A stretch of DNA of 44,230 bases. Source: JBEOJY01 sp040275305. GTDB lineage: Bacteria > Pseudomonadota > Alphaproteobacteria > UBA9219. Shown piece by piece: positions 34,349 through 42,431 of this stretch (position 1 is its first letter; the number at the start of each line of letters is the position of its first letter). The stretch lies in the NCBI GenBank assembly GCA_040275305.1, contig JBEOJY010000048.1, forward strand, positions 1 to 44,230, in the 5' to 3' direction. Both the position numbers and the translations under genes were made by a program. The notes beneath the pieces are model-generated. The model searched no databases. It saw only the letters and a program-made list of their open reading frames with translations, and had not been told where the DNA came from.

Positions 34349-34870
34349 ATGAAAAAAAACATTCACGCGCCCAACCAAATAATCCATGTCTGCGATAAAA
34401 TGCAGAACGGCTACGCCTATAATCTTGTCGAACCAATCGGGAAAAATTTTGCGCCAGACTTTAAGCCCAATTTTTCTCCCCAAGAAATGCTTGCTCTTGG
34501 CATATTTGAAGGAAAATATTGCAATGATTGCCAAAACGAGTTCCCAGCAAACTGGTTTGAACATGCCAAGATAAGCGCAACCCCCGACCCCAGCATGAAC
34601 TACTTCAAGATCAAAAGCCGCCTGCCGCTAAGCCAATGGCAACGCAAAGGATGGATCTTCGGCCCAGATCCGCGCGGATGGTTTCAGTGGTATTGCCGCT
34701 ATTATCTGGGGCGCAGGATAGAAGATATCGACGCCTTGCAAATCAAACGCTGGAAAGCGTTCGCGCGGCACAGCGCCCAGATACGCGCCAACTGCATGCC
34801 CCATGCTCTCAATTGCAGGCCGCGACAAAGACAAGCCCTGCTTCAATGGTCATGGAATCCCTTTGATTGA
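34349..34870 (+). CDS. Conserved-looking protein of unknown function
   Basis: This 173-residue protein has no family name I can give. The middle and C-terminus look strongly constrained: WQRKGWIFGPDPRGWFQWYC, RYYLGRRIEDIDALQIKRW and CRPRQRQALLQWSWNP. I recall similar Trp/Tyr/Arg-rich blocks in proteins of scattered bacteria and eukaryotes, which I cannot check. Two CxxC-like cysteines (KYCNDCQNEFP) occur at about residues 58-61. There is no signal peptide. It starts 22 bp after hemC and may be co-transcribed. Confidence 0.8.
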   Translation: MKKNIHAPNQIIHVCDKMQNGYAYNLVEPIGKNFAPDFKPNFSPQEMLALGIFEGKYCNDCQNEFPANWFEHAKISATPDPSMNYFKIKSRLPLSQWQRKGWIFGPDPRGWFQWYCRYYLGRRIEDIDALQIKRWKAFARHSAQIRANCMPHALNCRPRQRQALLQWSWNPFD

Positions 34871-34871
34871 A

Positions 34872-34940
34872 AAATTTATTGGTAAATAGTCCGAATTCCG
34901 GGAACTAATACTCAATTTATGGCAATTTACCAAATTTATT
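34872..34940. repeat. Short AT-rich inverted repeat
   Basis: TTGGTAAAT (34879-34887) and ATTTACCAA (34925-34933) are exact inverse copies, each flanked outside by AAATTTATT. This could be an operator for the gene at 35046 or a weak terminator for the gene before it. Confidence 0.4.
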
Positions 34941-35045
34941 AGCCAATATATTTCTTCCTCCCGCGCAGGTTGCATGGTAAATATCCCAATGAGCACGACA
35001 TGCAAGACACATGCCATGCATTCAAAAAATTAATGGAGCGCTATT

Positions 35046-35414
35046 ATGGACCGAGGAGAAAAAATTGTAACCCTAGCCCGGGAATTGCTGCGAGAAGAGA
35101 TGATGCCCGACAGCGATTTATTGGAAAAGTATCGAAAAACGAACACGAAATGGGCCTTATGTCTGGTTGCGCTGGCCGCAGGTCTGATCGCGAGCGGGAC
35201 GACTTGGGTTTATAATCAAGCTGACAAGCCGATTGGAAAATACGACGCCATGGAGCTGGAGGCATTGACCTTGTATATCGCGCGCGAGAAAAAAATAAAT
35301 GAAGCCGACTTGAGGCTCAAAATAGAAAGCCGCTTTGACGTGCGCCACTATACGGAATTAACCTCGCTTGAGGGAATGCTCGCAAAGCGGGAGCTAGAAG
35401 CGATGGCGCCATGA
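35046..35414 (+). CDS. Small single-pass membrane protein, unknown
   Basis: The 122-residue product starts at ATG 35046, with GGAG upstream. An N-terminal charged helix (residues 1-33) is followed by one membrane segment (WALCLVALAAGLIASGTTW, about 36-55) and a charged, helical C-terminal domain of about 65 residues. I do not recognise it. Confidence 0.65.
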   Translation: MDRGEKIVTLARELLREEMMPDSDLLEKYRKTNTKWALCLVALAAGLIASGTTWVYNQADKPIGKYDAMELEALTLYIAREKKINEADLRLKIESRFDVRHYTELTSLEGMLAKRELEAMAP

Positions 35415-35794
35415 AATGAAGTGGAATTGGCAGGAATCTTGCTTCGATAGCGCTTGTGAAATACACCCGCGTAGCGATAGAGTGCTTGCAGAAATATGAT
35501 AATATGTAAACGAAAGGCCAAGATTGTAGTGAAATGTTAACCAATATTGAGTACACTATATCTGCAAAAAGGCGTGATGCCTAAGTTGCGAATGGGAGGA
35601 TAAGATTAGCAACTCCTCAATGACGACAAATTGGATTGCTCAATCAGGCTTAAGGCCCAAGGGTCTTGCCTTCCCCTGTCCGAGACTATATTCTCCCAAT
35701 AAATCAAAAGCTTCTAGGCTCTCCAGAGCGTGGCGCAGTGCGACGCTCGCCTCCAACGTCTGCTCTGATAAAGCCAGACGGAAAGGATACGCGC
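35415..35794. other. 380-bp gap, no recognised gene
   Basis: No convincing coding region or repeat family member is seen. AT-rich segments near 35495-35560 could hold a promoter for phoH; the phoH ribosome binding site GAAAGGA is at about 35781-35787. Confidence 0.4.
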
Positions 35795-36547
35795 ATGTCC
35801 AAACGGCACCGTTTTGACAATTCCCGCCGAAACGAAAAGACGAATAACGTCGAGCCGCTCTACACGTCTAATTCTCCGTGGGACCCCCTAAATCAGGCTT
35901 CGTTCCACGCCCATCGCGACCAAAGTTACGTCCGCAAGATCAAACCGCAAAACGCCAACCAGACAGTCCTTCTGAACGCAATGTCTCAGCATGTGCTGGT
36001 CGTTGCCGTAGGCCCTGCCGGTACGGGCAAAACCTATCTGGCCATCAGCGCAGCCGTTGAAGCGCTCGAAGCTGGCCGCGTCGATAGAATCATCCTGTCG
36101 CGCCCCGCAGTTGAAGCCGGAGAAACCATCGGCTTCCTTCCCGGCGATTTACAGGAAAAGATGGCGCCGTTCTTGCGCCCCCTCTACGACGCCCTGAACG
36201 ACCGACTGGGAGGAAAACGCCTGAAGCAATACCTCGCGGAGGGCGCTATCGAAATTGCCCCTATCGGCTATATGCGTGGACGAACGCTGAACAACGCCTT
36301 TGTCGTGATCGACGAAGCGCAGAACTGCACCTATAACCAGATTAAAATGCTGCTCACGCGCCTAGGGTGGCACTCCACCATGGTGCTGACAGGCGACCCG
36401 GATCAAAGCGATTTGCTGGAAGGCATGTCCGGGTTTTCCGAGATTGCGAAGAAACTGGAAAGCGTTTCGGGAATTGCGGTGATCCGCCTTACGGACCATG
36501 ACATCGTGCGCCACCCGCTGGTGGCAAGCATGCTTGGCGTGCTGTAG
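35795..36547 (+). CDS. PhoH-family ATPase (short form)
   Basis: This 250-residue P-loop protein starts at ATG 35795 with GAAAGGA upstream. The Walker A motif is GPAGTGKTY (73-81) and Walker B is AFVVIDEAQN. RIILSRPAVEAGETIGFLPG and LTGDPDQSDL are hallmarks of the PhoH family (RNA helicase/NTPase-like). It is shorter than classical PhoH and lacks the N-terminal KH-like part, so it is the stand-alone type. It is not next to ybeY as phoH often is. Confidence 0.93.
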   Translation: MSKRHRFDNSRRNEKTNNVEPLYTSNSPWDPLNQASFHAHRDQSYVRKIKPQNANQTVLLNAMSQHVLVVAVGPAGTGKTYLAISAAVEALEAGRVDRIILSRPAVEAGETIGFLPGDLQEKMAPFLRPLYDALNDRLGGKRLKQYLAEGAIEIAPIGYMRGRTLNNAFVVIDEAQNCTYNQIKMLLTRLGWHSTMVLTGDPDQSDLLEGMSGFSEIAKKLESVSGIAVIRLTDHDIVRHPLVASMLGVL

Positions 36548-36579
36548 AGAAGCGCCCAATCCTGAAGAAGTCGAAGCTG

Positions 36580-36969
36580 TTACTTCCCCTGCGGCATAGC
36601 GCCGATAAGCGACGTTGCGGCCGCGCAATCTGTAACGTCGATATTCAGATCCAACGTGATGCACATCGAAAGCATGCCATTTTCGACGCTAATCGACTTC
36701 TGGCCGCTTCTCGGCAACAAAATATTATTCTCGATGCAAAAACGAATAAGTGGCCTCAACACATCGAGGCCCTTCAAAGTAAAATCCGTGCGTTTGAGGA
36801 CGGCGCCAAAAGGTATTTCCATAACCAGCGCGAGCGAACCATCGCTGTTCGGCATGCAGGAAAAGATTTTTCCGTCAGGAAGAAATTGCGGCGTCATGCG
36901 GCTATAGGATCGAACGGCGCAAACCAATTCGTCAGGGCTAAGCGTAATTTTGCGAAACTCTTGAACCAT
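36580..36969 (-). CDS. Uncharacterised protein
   Basis: This 129-residue soluble protein is convergent with the PhoH gene. It has alternating strands and helices, with QFLPDGKIFSCMPNSDGSLAL and IENNILLPRSGQKSISVENG as distinctive parts, and no signal peptide. I do not recognise a family. Host-like codon use supports it as real. Confidence 0.65.
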   Translation of the reverse strand: MVQEFRKITLSPDELVCAVRSYSRMTPQFLPDGKIFSCMPNSDGSLALVMEIPFGAVLKRTDFTLKGLDVLRPLIRFCIENNILLPRSGQKSISVENGMLSMCITLDLNIDVTDCAAATSLIGAMPQGK

Positions 36970-37538
36970 GATGCCCCTCCCCGACTTGCTTGCTGAATGG
37001 GATCGACTCCAATCTCCATAACGAATTTAATCGCCGACTTAATAAATACTGGTTAAGCCGCAGCTCTGTCGCCTCCTAAGGTTTACCAACACCACAACAA
37101 TAAAAAAACTTACTACTAAAATCAAAACATATTAACATCATTTTACAACATACAAATGACCAAATTAATAAGAATACATATAATACAAGTATATAAAAAG
37201 GTATAAAACAGCATTTTAGTAAAAAACAGAATCCTAAACAATGCAGGGACTTATGGCGTGGCGCAAACAACCGTTGACAAATCGTGGGAAAAACAGCAAA
37301 AAGACGCAGTAATAAAGACGCAATCAGAATCTGCTTTGGTAAATTCTCTCTCAACGAAAAAAGTGGATTCAAAGGACGGATAAAACCAAAGGGCAATAAA
37401 TGATCAAAACAGAAAGAAAAACTGACAACTTCTTTCAAGAATGATTTCTAATGCCATTGAATTTGATCGAAAAGCAGTTTTAAGAAGGAGAAAGGCCTAA
37501 CCTTCTAAAATGGCGAATCTAGCGAGACTCGCTGAAAT
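36970..37538. other. AT-rich gap with at most one tiny gene
   Basis: This 569-bp stretch is much more AT-rich than its surroundings, most of all 37080-37230. A minus-strand frame (37076-37438) has an unlikely Phe/Cys/Leu-rich composition. One small plus-strand frame is listed separately. The region could be a decayed gene or transferred DNA. Confidence 0.5.
37258..37383 (+). CDS. Possible 41-residue hydrophilic peptide
   Basis: GTG 37258 follows AGGGA by nine bases. The peptide is hydrophilic (TTVDKSWEKQQKDAVIKTQS). It stands out because its surroundings are AT-rich and otherwise non-coding. No homolog is known to me. Confidence 0.22.
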   Translation: MAQTTVDKSWEKQQKDAVIKTQSESALVNSLSTKKVDSKDG

Positions 37539-37752
37539 GTAACTGCCAAGCCGCGCATGGGGTGTGGGGATAAACATTGCAATAAGGGTGTCATTACGAG
37601 GAGTTCCCGCCAAAGGCGGGAAACGACGCGGCAATCCAGAGTTGTCAAGGGCTGTTTTTGCAATTCTGGATCGCCAAGTAGGCATCAACAAGGCTTCTCA
37701 TGATGACGCTTGTGCCTGCCCCCTAACCCTGTCTTCAAAGATACGGTAACTT
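37539..37752. repeat. Family A palindromic repeat, copy A4
   Basis: It begins with GTAACTGCCAAGCC (37539). The core is GTGTCATTACGAGGAG (about 37588) to ATGATGACGCTTG, with CGGCAATCCAGA and TCTGGATCGCC arms. The right outer end is decayed (ACGGTAAC near 37743), so the end coordinate is approximate. It lies upstream of efp. Confidence 0.75.
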
Positions 37753-37896
37753 AGGGGGTACGCTTAAATTGGAAAACCGACGATAGCCTAAGCCGTGCAT
37801 ATACAAAGTTAAGATCGCAAGGGACTCGCGAAATCAAAGCTGAGTTTATAATTGCGAACGACAAAAACAAACCAAAGAACGCGACAGGATACCGCC

Positions 37897-38463
37897 ATGC
37901 AAGTCGATGCCAATACCATCCGCAAAGGCCACGTTGTGGATTACAACAACAAGCTCTGGGTCGTTCTCAAGAGCGAGATTATGATTCCCGGCAAAGGCGC
38001 AGCCGTGGTGCAGGTCGAAATGCGCGATGTGCGCGCAGGAATCAAAACCAATGTGCGCTTCCGCACGCAAGAAACGGTCGAGCGCGTGCAGCTCATGGAC
38101 CACGAAATGCAGTTTCTCTACGCCACCGGCGACGATTATACGTTCATGGATCAGGCGAACTTCGAACAACTGACGATTCCAAAGGACATAATCGGCGATC
38201 CCGTTGTCTTCTTGCAGGAAAGCATGATCTGTAACGTCCAAACCTATGAAGGCGTGGCGCTATCCGTAACATTGCCGCAGACCGTAGTTCTGGAAATCAC
38301 CGAAGCCGACCCTGTCGTGAAAGGCCAAACAGCTTCCTCGTCCTACAAGCCCGCCAAGCTTTCGAACGGCGTCAAGATTATGGTTCCGCCCTTTATTGGA
38401 GTAGGAACGAAGGTCGTCGTCAACACCGGCGACGCGAGCTACGTCGAACGCTCGCGGAATTAA
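37897..38463 (+). CDS. efp: Elongation factor P
   Basis: EF-P relieves ribosome stalling at polyproline stretches. ATG 37897 gives 188 residues, the family length. The loop that enters the peptidyl-transferase centre is IMIPGKGAAVVQ, with Lys33 as the modified residue. YTFMDQANFEQ and the end GTKVVVNTGDASYVERS are conserved. The modification genes epmA/epmB are not nearby. Confidence 0.97.
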   Translation: MQVDANTIRKGHVVDYNNKLWVVLKSEIMIPGKGAAVVQVEMRDVRAGIKTNVRFRTQETVERVQLMDHEMQFLYATGDDYTFMDQANFEQLTIPKDIIGDPVVFLQESMICNVQTYEGVALSVTLPQTVVLEITEADPVVKGQTASSSYKPAKLSNGVKIMVPPFIGVGTKVVVNTGDASYVERSRN

Positions 38464-38492
38464 ATTAACAAAAACTGGATTGAGGTGATGCT

Positions 38493-38810
38493 GTGAGGGG
38501 ATCAAGAAATAGGCGTAGGGCGGTTGCTCATGATTCACAGGTAGTAACGCTGCCCGAATCCATAAATAAAGAACGATGGATTGAGCTTGCCGCAACGCTA
38601 AATCCTCGCAGTGTTCATTTCGCGCTCGAAATTGCGGATTGCATTCAAAACGCAGGGACTCAAGCAAAAGAAGAAATTACTGATGCGCAAAAAGAATGGT
38701 GGCAAGTTATTAGTAGATTGTCTCCACATGACCCTTGCGTTGCTGAAGCCAGATCGCTTCTTCACCATACATGGGCGCCCGCTACATTGCTCAACACGAG
38801 TTTAGGTTAA
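38493..38810 (+). CDS. Uncharacterised small protein
   Basis: The frame of 105 residues starts at GTG 38493 behind GAGGTG. A basic N-terminus (RGSRNRRR) leads into helical segments (ERWIELAATLNPRSVHFALE, ITDAQKEWWQVISRL). I do not recognise a family. It follows efp by 29 bp. Confidence 0.5.
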   Translation: MRGSRNRRRAVAHDSQVVTLPESINKERWIELAATLNPRSVHFALEIADCIQNAGTQAKEEITDAQKEWWQVISRLSPHDPCVAEARSLLHHTWAPATLLNTSLG

Positions 38811-38847
38811 CTATTTTTATACAGCTTACCAGTCAGGAAATTTCGCG

Positions 38848-39645
38848 ATGCCCGTCCGTTCCGCCCTCATCAACGTCATGGCCAAGGCCGCCGAGAAGGC
38901 TGCCCGAAGCTTGAAGCGCGACTTCGGCGAAGTTGAACAATTGCAAGTCTCGCGCAAAGGCCCAGCGGATTTCGTCAGCAACGCCGACATTCAGGCGCAG
39001 AAAATCATTCGCGACGAACTTTCTCGCGCCCGTCCGAACTTCGGCTTCCTCATGGAGGAAGACGACGGCGTTGTCGATGCGCCCGGCCAAACGGAGCGCT
39101 GGATCGTGGATCCGCTCGACGGGACCACGAACTTCCTGCACGGTCTGCCCCATTGGGCCATTTCCATCGCGGCGGAAAAGCAAGGCGAGATCGTCGCTGG
39201 ACTCATTTACGACCCAATCAAGGACGAGATGTTCTGGGCCGAAAAAGGCCTCGGCGCCTACAGCCAAAGCCATCGCCTCCGCGTGTCTGCCCGCAGCGAG
39301 CTGTCGGAAAGCCTGATCGCGACGGGAATCCCGTTCAAAGGCGTTATGGACAGACAACCGAAATTCATGGCGCAAATGCAGACGATCATGCCGCAGGTCG
39401 CCGGAATCCGACGCTACGGCGCGGCCTCGCTCGACCTCGCCTATGTCGCGGCGGGACGCTACGAAGGTTACTGGGAACGCAAGCTCCTGCCATGGGACGT
39501 CGCCGCCGGAGTCCTCCTCGTCCGCGAAGCCGGAGGCTTCGTCAACGCCTTCGACCCCAAGGATAACCCCGTTACCTCCGGCGATATCATCGCCACCAAC
39601 TCCGCCTTGCACGAGACGATCGCAGGAATCCTGAGGAAAGCTTGA
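38848..39645 (+). CDS. suhB: Inositol-1-monophosphatase-family protein
   Basis: This 265-residue Mg-dependent phosphatase of the SuhB/IMPase type cleaves inositol-1-phosphate and related sugars, and in some bacteria helps rRNA antitermination. Metal ligands are in FLMEEDD (Glu70), WIVDPLDGTTNF (Asp88, Asp91) and the C-terminal LPWDVAAG. RRYGAASLDLAYVAAGR is also a hallmark. The long open frame on the other strand is a shadow. Confidence 0.96.
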   Translation: MPVRSALINVMAKAAEKAARSLKRDFGEVEQLQVSRKGPADFVSNADIQAQKIIRDELSRARPNFGFLMEEDDGVVDAPGQTERWIVDPLDGTTNFLHGLPHWAISIAAEKQGEIVAGLIYDPIKDEMFWAEKGLGAYSQSHRLRVSARSELSESLIATGIPFKGVMDRQPKFMAQMQTIMPQVAGIRRYGAASLDLAYVAAGRYEGYWERKLLPWDVAAGVLLVREAGGFVNAFDPKDNPVTSGDIIATNSALHETIAGILRKA

Positions 39646-39695
39646 TCATAAAAATAATCAGCATGATTTCCTCATGGGACATACTTTTAAGAATC

Positions 39696-39815
39696 GTAAC
39701 CGCTGCCACAACAGGCGTCATTGCGAGGAGCGCAGCGACGAAGCAATCCAGAATCACAAGGTATATAGCTTGCGGCTCTGGATCGCTTCGCTACGCTCGC
39801 GATGACGCCAATTAC
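39696..39815. repeat. Family A palindromic repeat, copy A5 (short form)
   Basis: GGCGTCATTGCGAGGAGCG (from 39714) pairs with CGCTCGCGATGACGCC (ending 39809). GAAGCAATCCAGA and TCTGGATCGCTTC are inner arms. The outer arms are shorter than in other copies (GTAACCGCTGCC left, AATTAC right). It lies between suhB and lepA. Confidence 0.85.
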
Positions 39816-39836
39816 TAAACGATTGACAACATCGCC

Positions 39837-41645
39837 ATGACCGACCTCTCCCTCATCCGCAACTTCGCGATTATCGCGCATATTGACCACGGCAAATCCA
39901 CGCTGGCGGATCGCCTCATTGAACGCTGCGGCGGCCTAGAAAGCCGCGATATGCGCGAACAGATTCTCGACAGCATGGACATCGAGCGCGAGCGCGGGAT
40001 TACGATCAAAGCGCAAACAGTGCGCCTAAATTACAAAGCCAAAGACGGCAAGACCTACCAGCTCAACCTGATGGACACGCCCGGCCATGTTGACTTCGCC
40101 TACGAAGTCAGCCGCAGCCTCGCCGCCTGCGAAGGCTCGATCCTCGTCGTCGATTCCTCCCAAGGCGTCGAAGCGCAAACGCTCGCCAACGTCTATCAAG
40201 CGCTTGACAACGGACACGAGATCGTCCCCGTCCTCAACAAGATCGACCTTCCCGCCGCCGACCCTGACCGCGTGAAGCAGCAGATCGAAGACGTGATCGG
40301 CCTCGACGCCTCCGACGCCGTGCGCATCTCCGCCAAGACCGGAATCGGCATCGACGACGTGCTGGAAGCCATCGTCTCGCGTCTGCCTCCGCCGAAGGGA
40401 GTCCGCGACGACACCACCCTAAAAGCGCTATTAGTCGATAGCTGGTACGACCTCTATCTCGGCGTCGTCGTGCTCGTGCGCGTGGTGGACGGCGTAATTC
40501 GTAAAGGCCAAAAGGTGCGCTTCATGGCGACCGGAGCCGCCCGCGACGTGGAGCGCGTCGGCATCTTTACGCCCAGAAAGGTCGAGGTGGACGAGCTAGG
40601 CCCCGGCGAAGTAGGCTTCATTACAGCGGGCATCAAGCAAATCAGCGACACCAAAGTCGGCGACACGCTGACCGAAGAACGCAACCCGGCCACCCAGCCC
40701 CTGCCCGGCTTCAAACCCTCCGTTCCTGTCGTCTTCTGCGGCTTGTTCCCGACCGACTCGGCGGAGTTCAGCACACTAAAAGAATCGCTCGGCAAGCTCG
40801 CCCTCAACGACGCCAGCTTTAAGTTCGAAGCGGAAAGCTCCGCCGCACTGGGCTTCGGGTTCCGCTGCGGCTTCCTTGGCCTCTTGCATCTGGAAATCAT
40901 TCAGGAACGCTTGGAGCGCGAATTTAATCTCAACCTCATCACCACCGCGCCCTCGGTAATCTACAAAGTCCACACGTCCGATGGCCTCGTCAAGGAACTG
41001 CACAACCCGGCGGACATGCCCGACCCCGCAAGAATCACGAAGATCGAAGAGCCATGGATCAAAGCCACGATCTTCTCGCCCGATGAATATCTCGGCAGCA
41101 TTCTGGCACTCTGCAACGACCGGCGCGGCGAGCAAGTCGAACTAACCTATGTCGGACAACGCGCGATGCTCGTCTATCGCCTGCCGCTCAACGAAGTCGT
41201 GTTCGACTTCTACGACCGCCTCAAATCCATGAGCCGGGGCTACGCCAGCTTCGACTATGTGCTCGACGAATATCGCGAAGGCGACCTCGTCAGCATGTCG
41301 ATCCTCGTCAACAACGAAGCTGTGGACGCGCTGGCCATCATCGTCCACCGCGCCTGCGCCGAAAAACGTGGCCGCATGTTGTGCGAGCGCCTCAAAGATT
41401 TAATCCCGAAGCACCTGTTCAAAATCGCCATTCAAGCCGCCATCGGCAGCCGCGTCATCGCCCGCGAAACCATCTCCGCCTTGCGCAAGGACGTAACGGC
41501 GAAATGCTACGGCGGCGACATCAGCCGCAAACGCAAACTGCTCGACAAGCAAAAAGAAGGCAAAAAGCGCATGCGCCAATTCGGCGAAGTCGAAATCCCG
41601 CAATCAGCCTTCATCGCAGCGCTGAAAATGGACGATAGAAACTAA
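39837..41645 (+). CDS. lepA: Elongation factor 4 (LepA) GTPase
   Basis: LepA is a translational GTPase that acts on stalled or initiating ribosomes. It has 602 residues, the usual length. The G1 loop is AHIDHGKSTLADRL, switch II has DTPGHVDFAYEVSRSLAACEG, and the guanine-specific motif is NKIDLP. The LepA-specific C-terminal domain ends MRQFGEVEIPQSAFIAALKM. It is preceded by repeat A5. Confidence 0.98.
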   Translation: MTDLSLIRNFAIIAHIDHGKSTLADRLIERCGGLESRDMREQILDSMDIERERGITIKAQTVRLNYKAKDGKTYQLNLMDTPGHVDFAYEVSRSLAACEGSILVVDSSQGVEAQTLANVYQALDNGHEIVPVLNKIDLPAADPDRVKQQIEDVIGLDASDAVRISAKTGIGIDDVLEAIVSRLPPPKGVRDDTTLKALLVDSWYDLYLGVVVLVRVVDGVIRKGQKVRFMATGAARDVERVGIFTPRKVEVDELGPGEVGFITAGIKQISDTKVGDTLTEERNPATQPLPGFKPSVPVVFCGLFPTDSAEFSTLKESLGKLALNDASFKFEAESSAALGFGFRCGFLGLLHLEIIQERLEREFNLNLITTAPSVIYKVHTSDGLVKELHNPADMPDPARITKIEEPWIKATIFSPDEYLGSILALCNDRRGEQVELTYVGQRAMLVYRLPLNEVVFDFYDRLKSMSRGYASFDYVLDEYREGDLVSMSILVNNEAVDALAIIVHRACAEKRGRMLCERLKDLIPKHLFKIAIQAAIGSRVIARETISALRKDVTAKCYGGDISRKRKLLDKQKEGKKRMRQFGEVEIPQSAFIAALKMDDRN

Positions 41646-41703
41646 TAAAAGCGCATAACTTATTATTCTGAAACGCAATATATATCTGTATGGATGAATT
41701 AAA

Positions 41704-42264
41704 ATGGTAACATATGCTGAATCAGAGTCGCTTATCTCGAATCTATACTTCATAACTAAAAAAATTGATCAAGAGCGGCTTAACGTGGCAAGCGACTCTG
41801 CGCTCGCCTTCGTAGCCATACTCGCGGCAAGAAAAATTTGCGGTAAAACCGATCGAATACCAAAAACAACCTATATTCATAGATCAGAGAAAAACGAGGC
41901 GGAAACCATTCTTGCGAATTGCCTGATAAAACTTTTCTCGCGTTATAATCAGGGAATGTTAACCCAAGGCCCCCAATCAATGCCCGTAGTTGACGCAGTA
42001 TTACATGCGGCAAAAGAAGACAAATCCATAACTCTTCCGGACATAGTGGAACAAGTGCCATGCGCTTTATTGGCAAATATAATATGTAGCATCAATTTGC
42101 CGCACATAAGATTGCCTAAGAAAGAACACATGGCATGCTTCTTCTCACAACGAACAAGCAATAATCAAAGGAAACGTAAGCCAGGCGGTGGCCATAAGAT
42201 CAGAAACCGGACCTTAGACTTGGGAGCAAGGAAGACGGCTTGGAAGAACGCAAGTCTAGGGTAA
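41704..42264 (+). CDS. Uncharacterised protein, AT-rich
   Basis: This frame of 186 residues starts at ATG 41704 without a strong ribosome binding site. The body is helical, with Cys-rich middle parts (VPCALLANIICSINLP), and the tail is basic (NNQRKRKPGGGHKIRNR). Base composition is lower in G+C than the neighbours, which suggests recent arrival or weak selection. I do not recognise it. Confidence 0.5.
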   Translation: MVTYAESESLISNLYFITKKIDQERLNVASDSALAFVAILAARKICGKTDRIPKTTYIHRSEKNEAETILANCLIKLFSRYNQGMLTQGPQSMPVVDAVLHAAKEDKSITLPDIVEQVPCALLANIICSINLPHIRLPKKEHMACFFSQRTSNNQRKRKPGGGHKIRNRTLDLGARKTAWKNASLG

Positions 42265-42431
42265 TGAATCACACAAGCTATACCCATTGCAGTTCAAGAG
42301 TTGGCAACCATTGACGCAACACAGTCTGAATTCCCTCCTCCCTACGGGGAGGAAATCAAGTTACCCTAGTGTTTTGTCTGCTCCTAACTCTTCAAGTGCG
42401 ATGGATATAGCACGAGATATCATGGGATAGC

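Noticed and set aside
37076..37438. 120-residue minus-strand frame in the AT-rich gap
   Set aside because: Its Phe/Cys/Leu-rich sequence is what AT-rich non-coding DNA gives; no ribosome binding site.
38833..39612. 259-residue open frame on the minus strand opposite suhB
   Set aside because: It lies wholly opposite a clear IMPase gene; the composition (Asp/Val/Arg-rich) is that of an antisense shadow.
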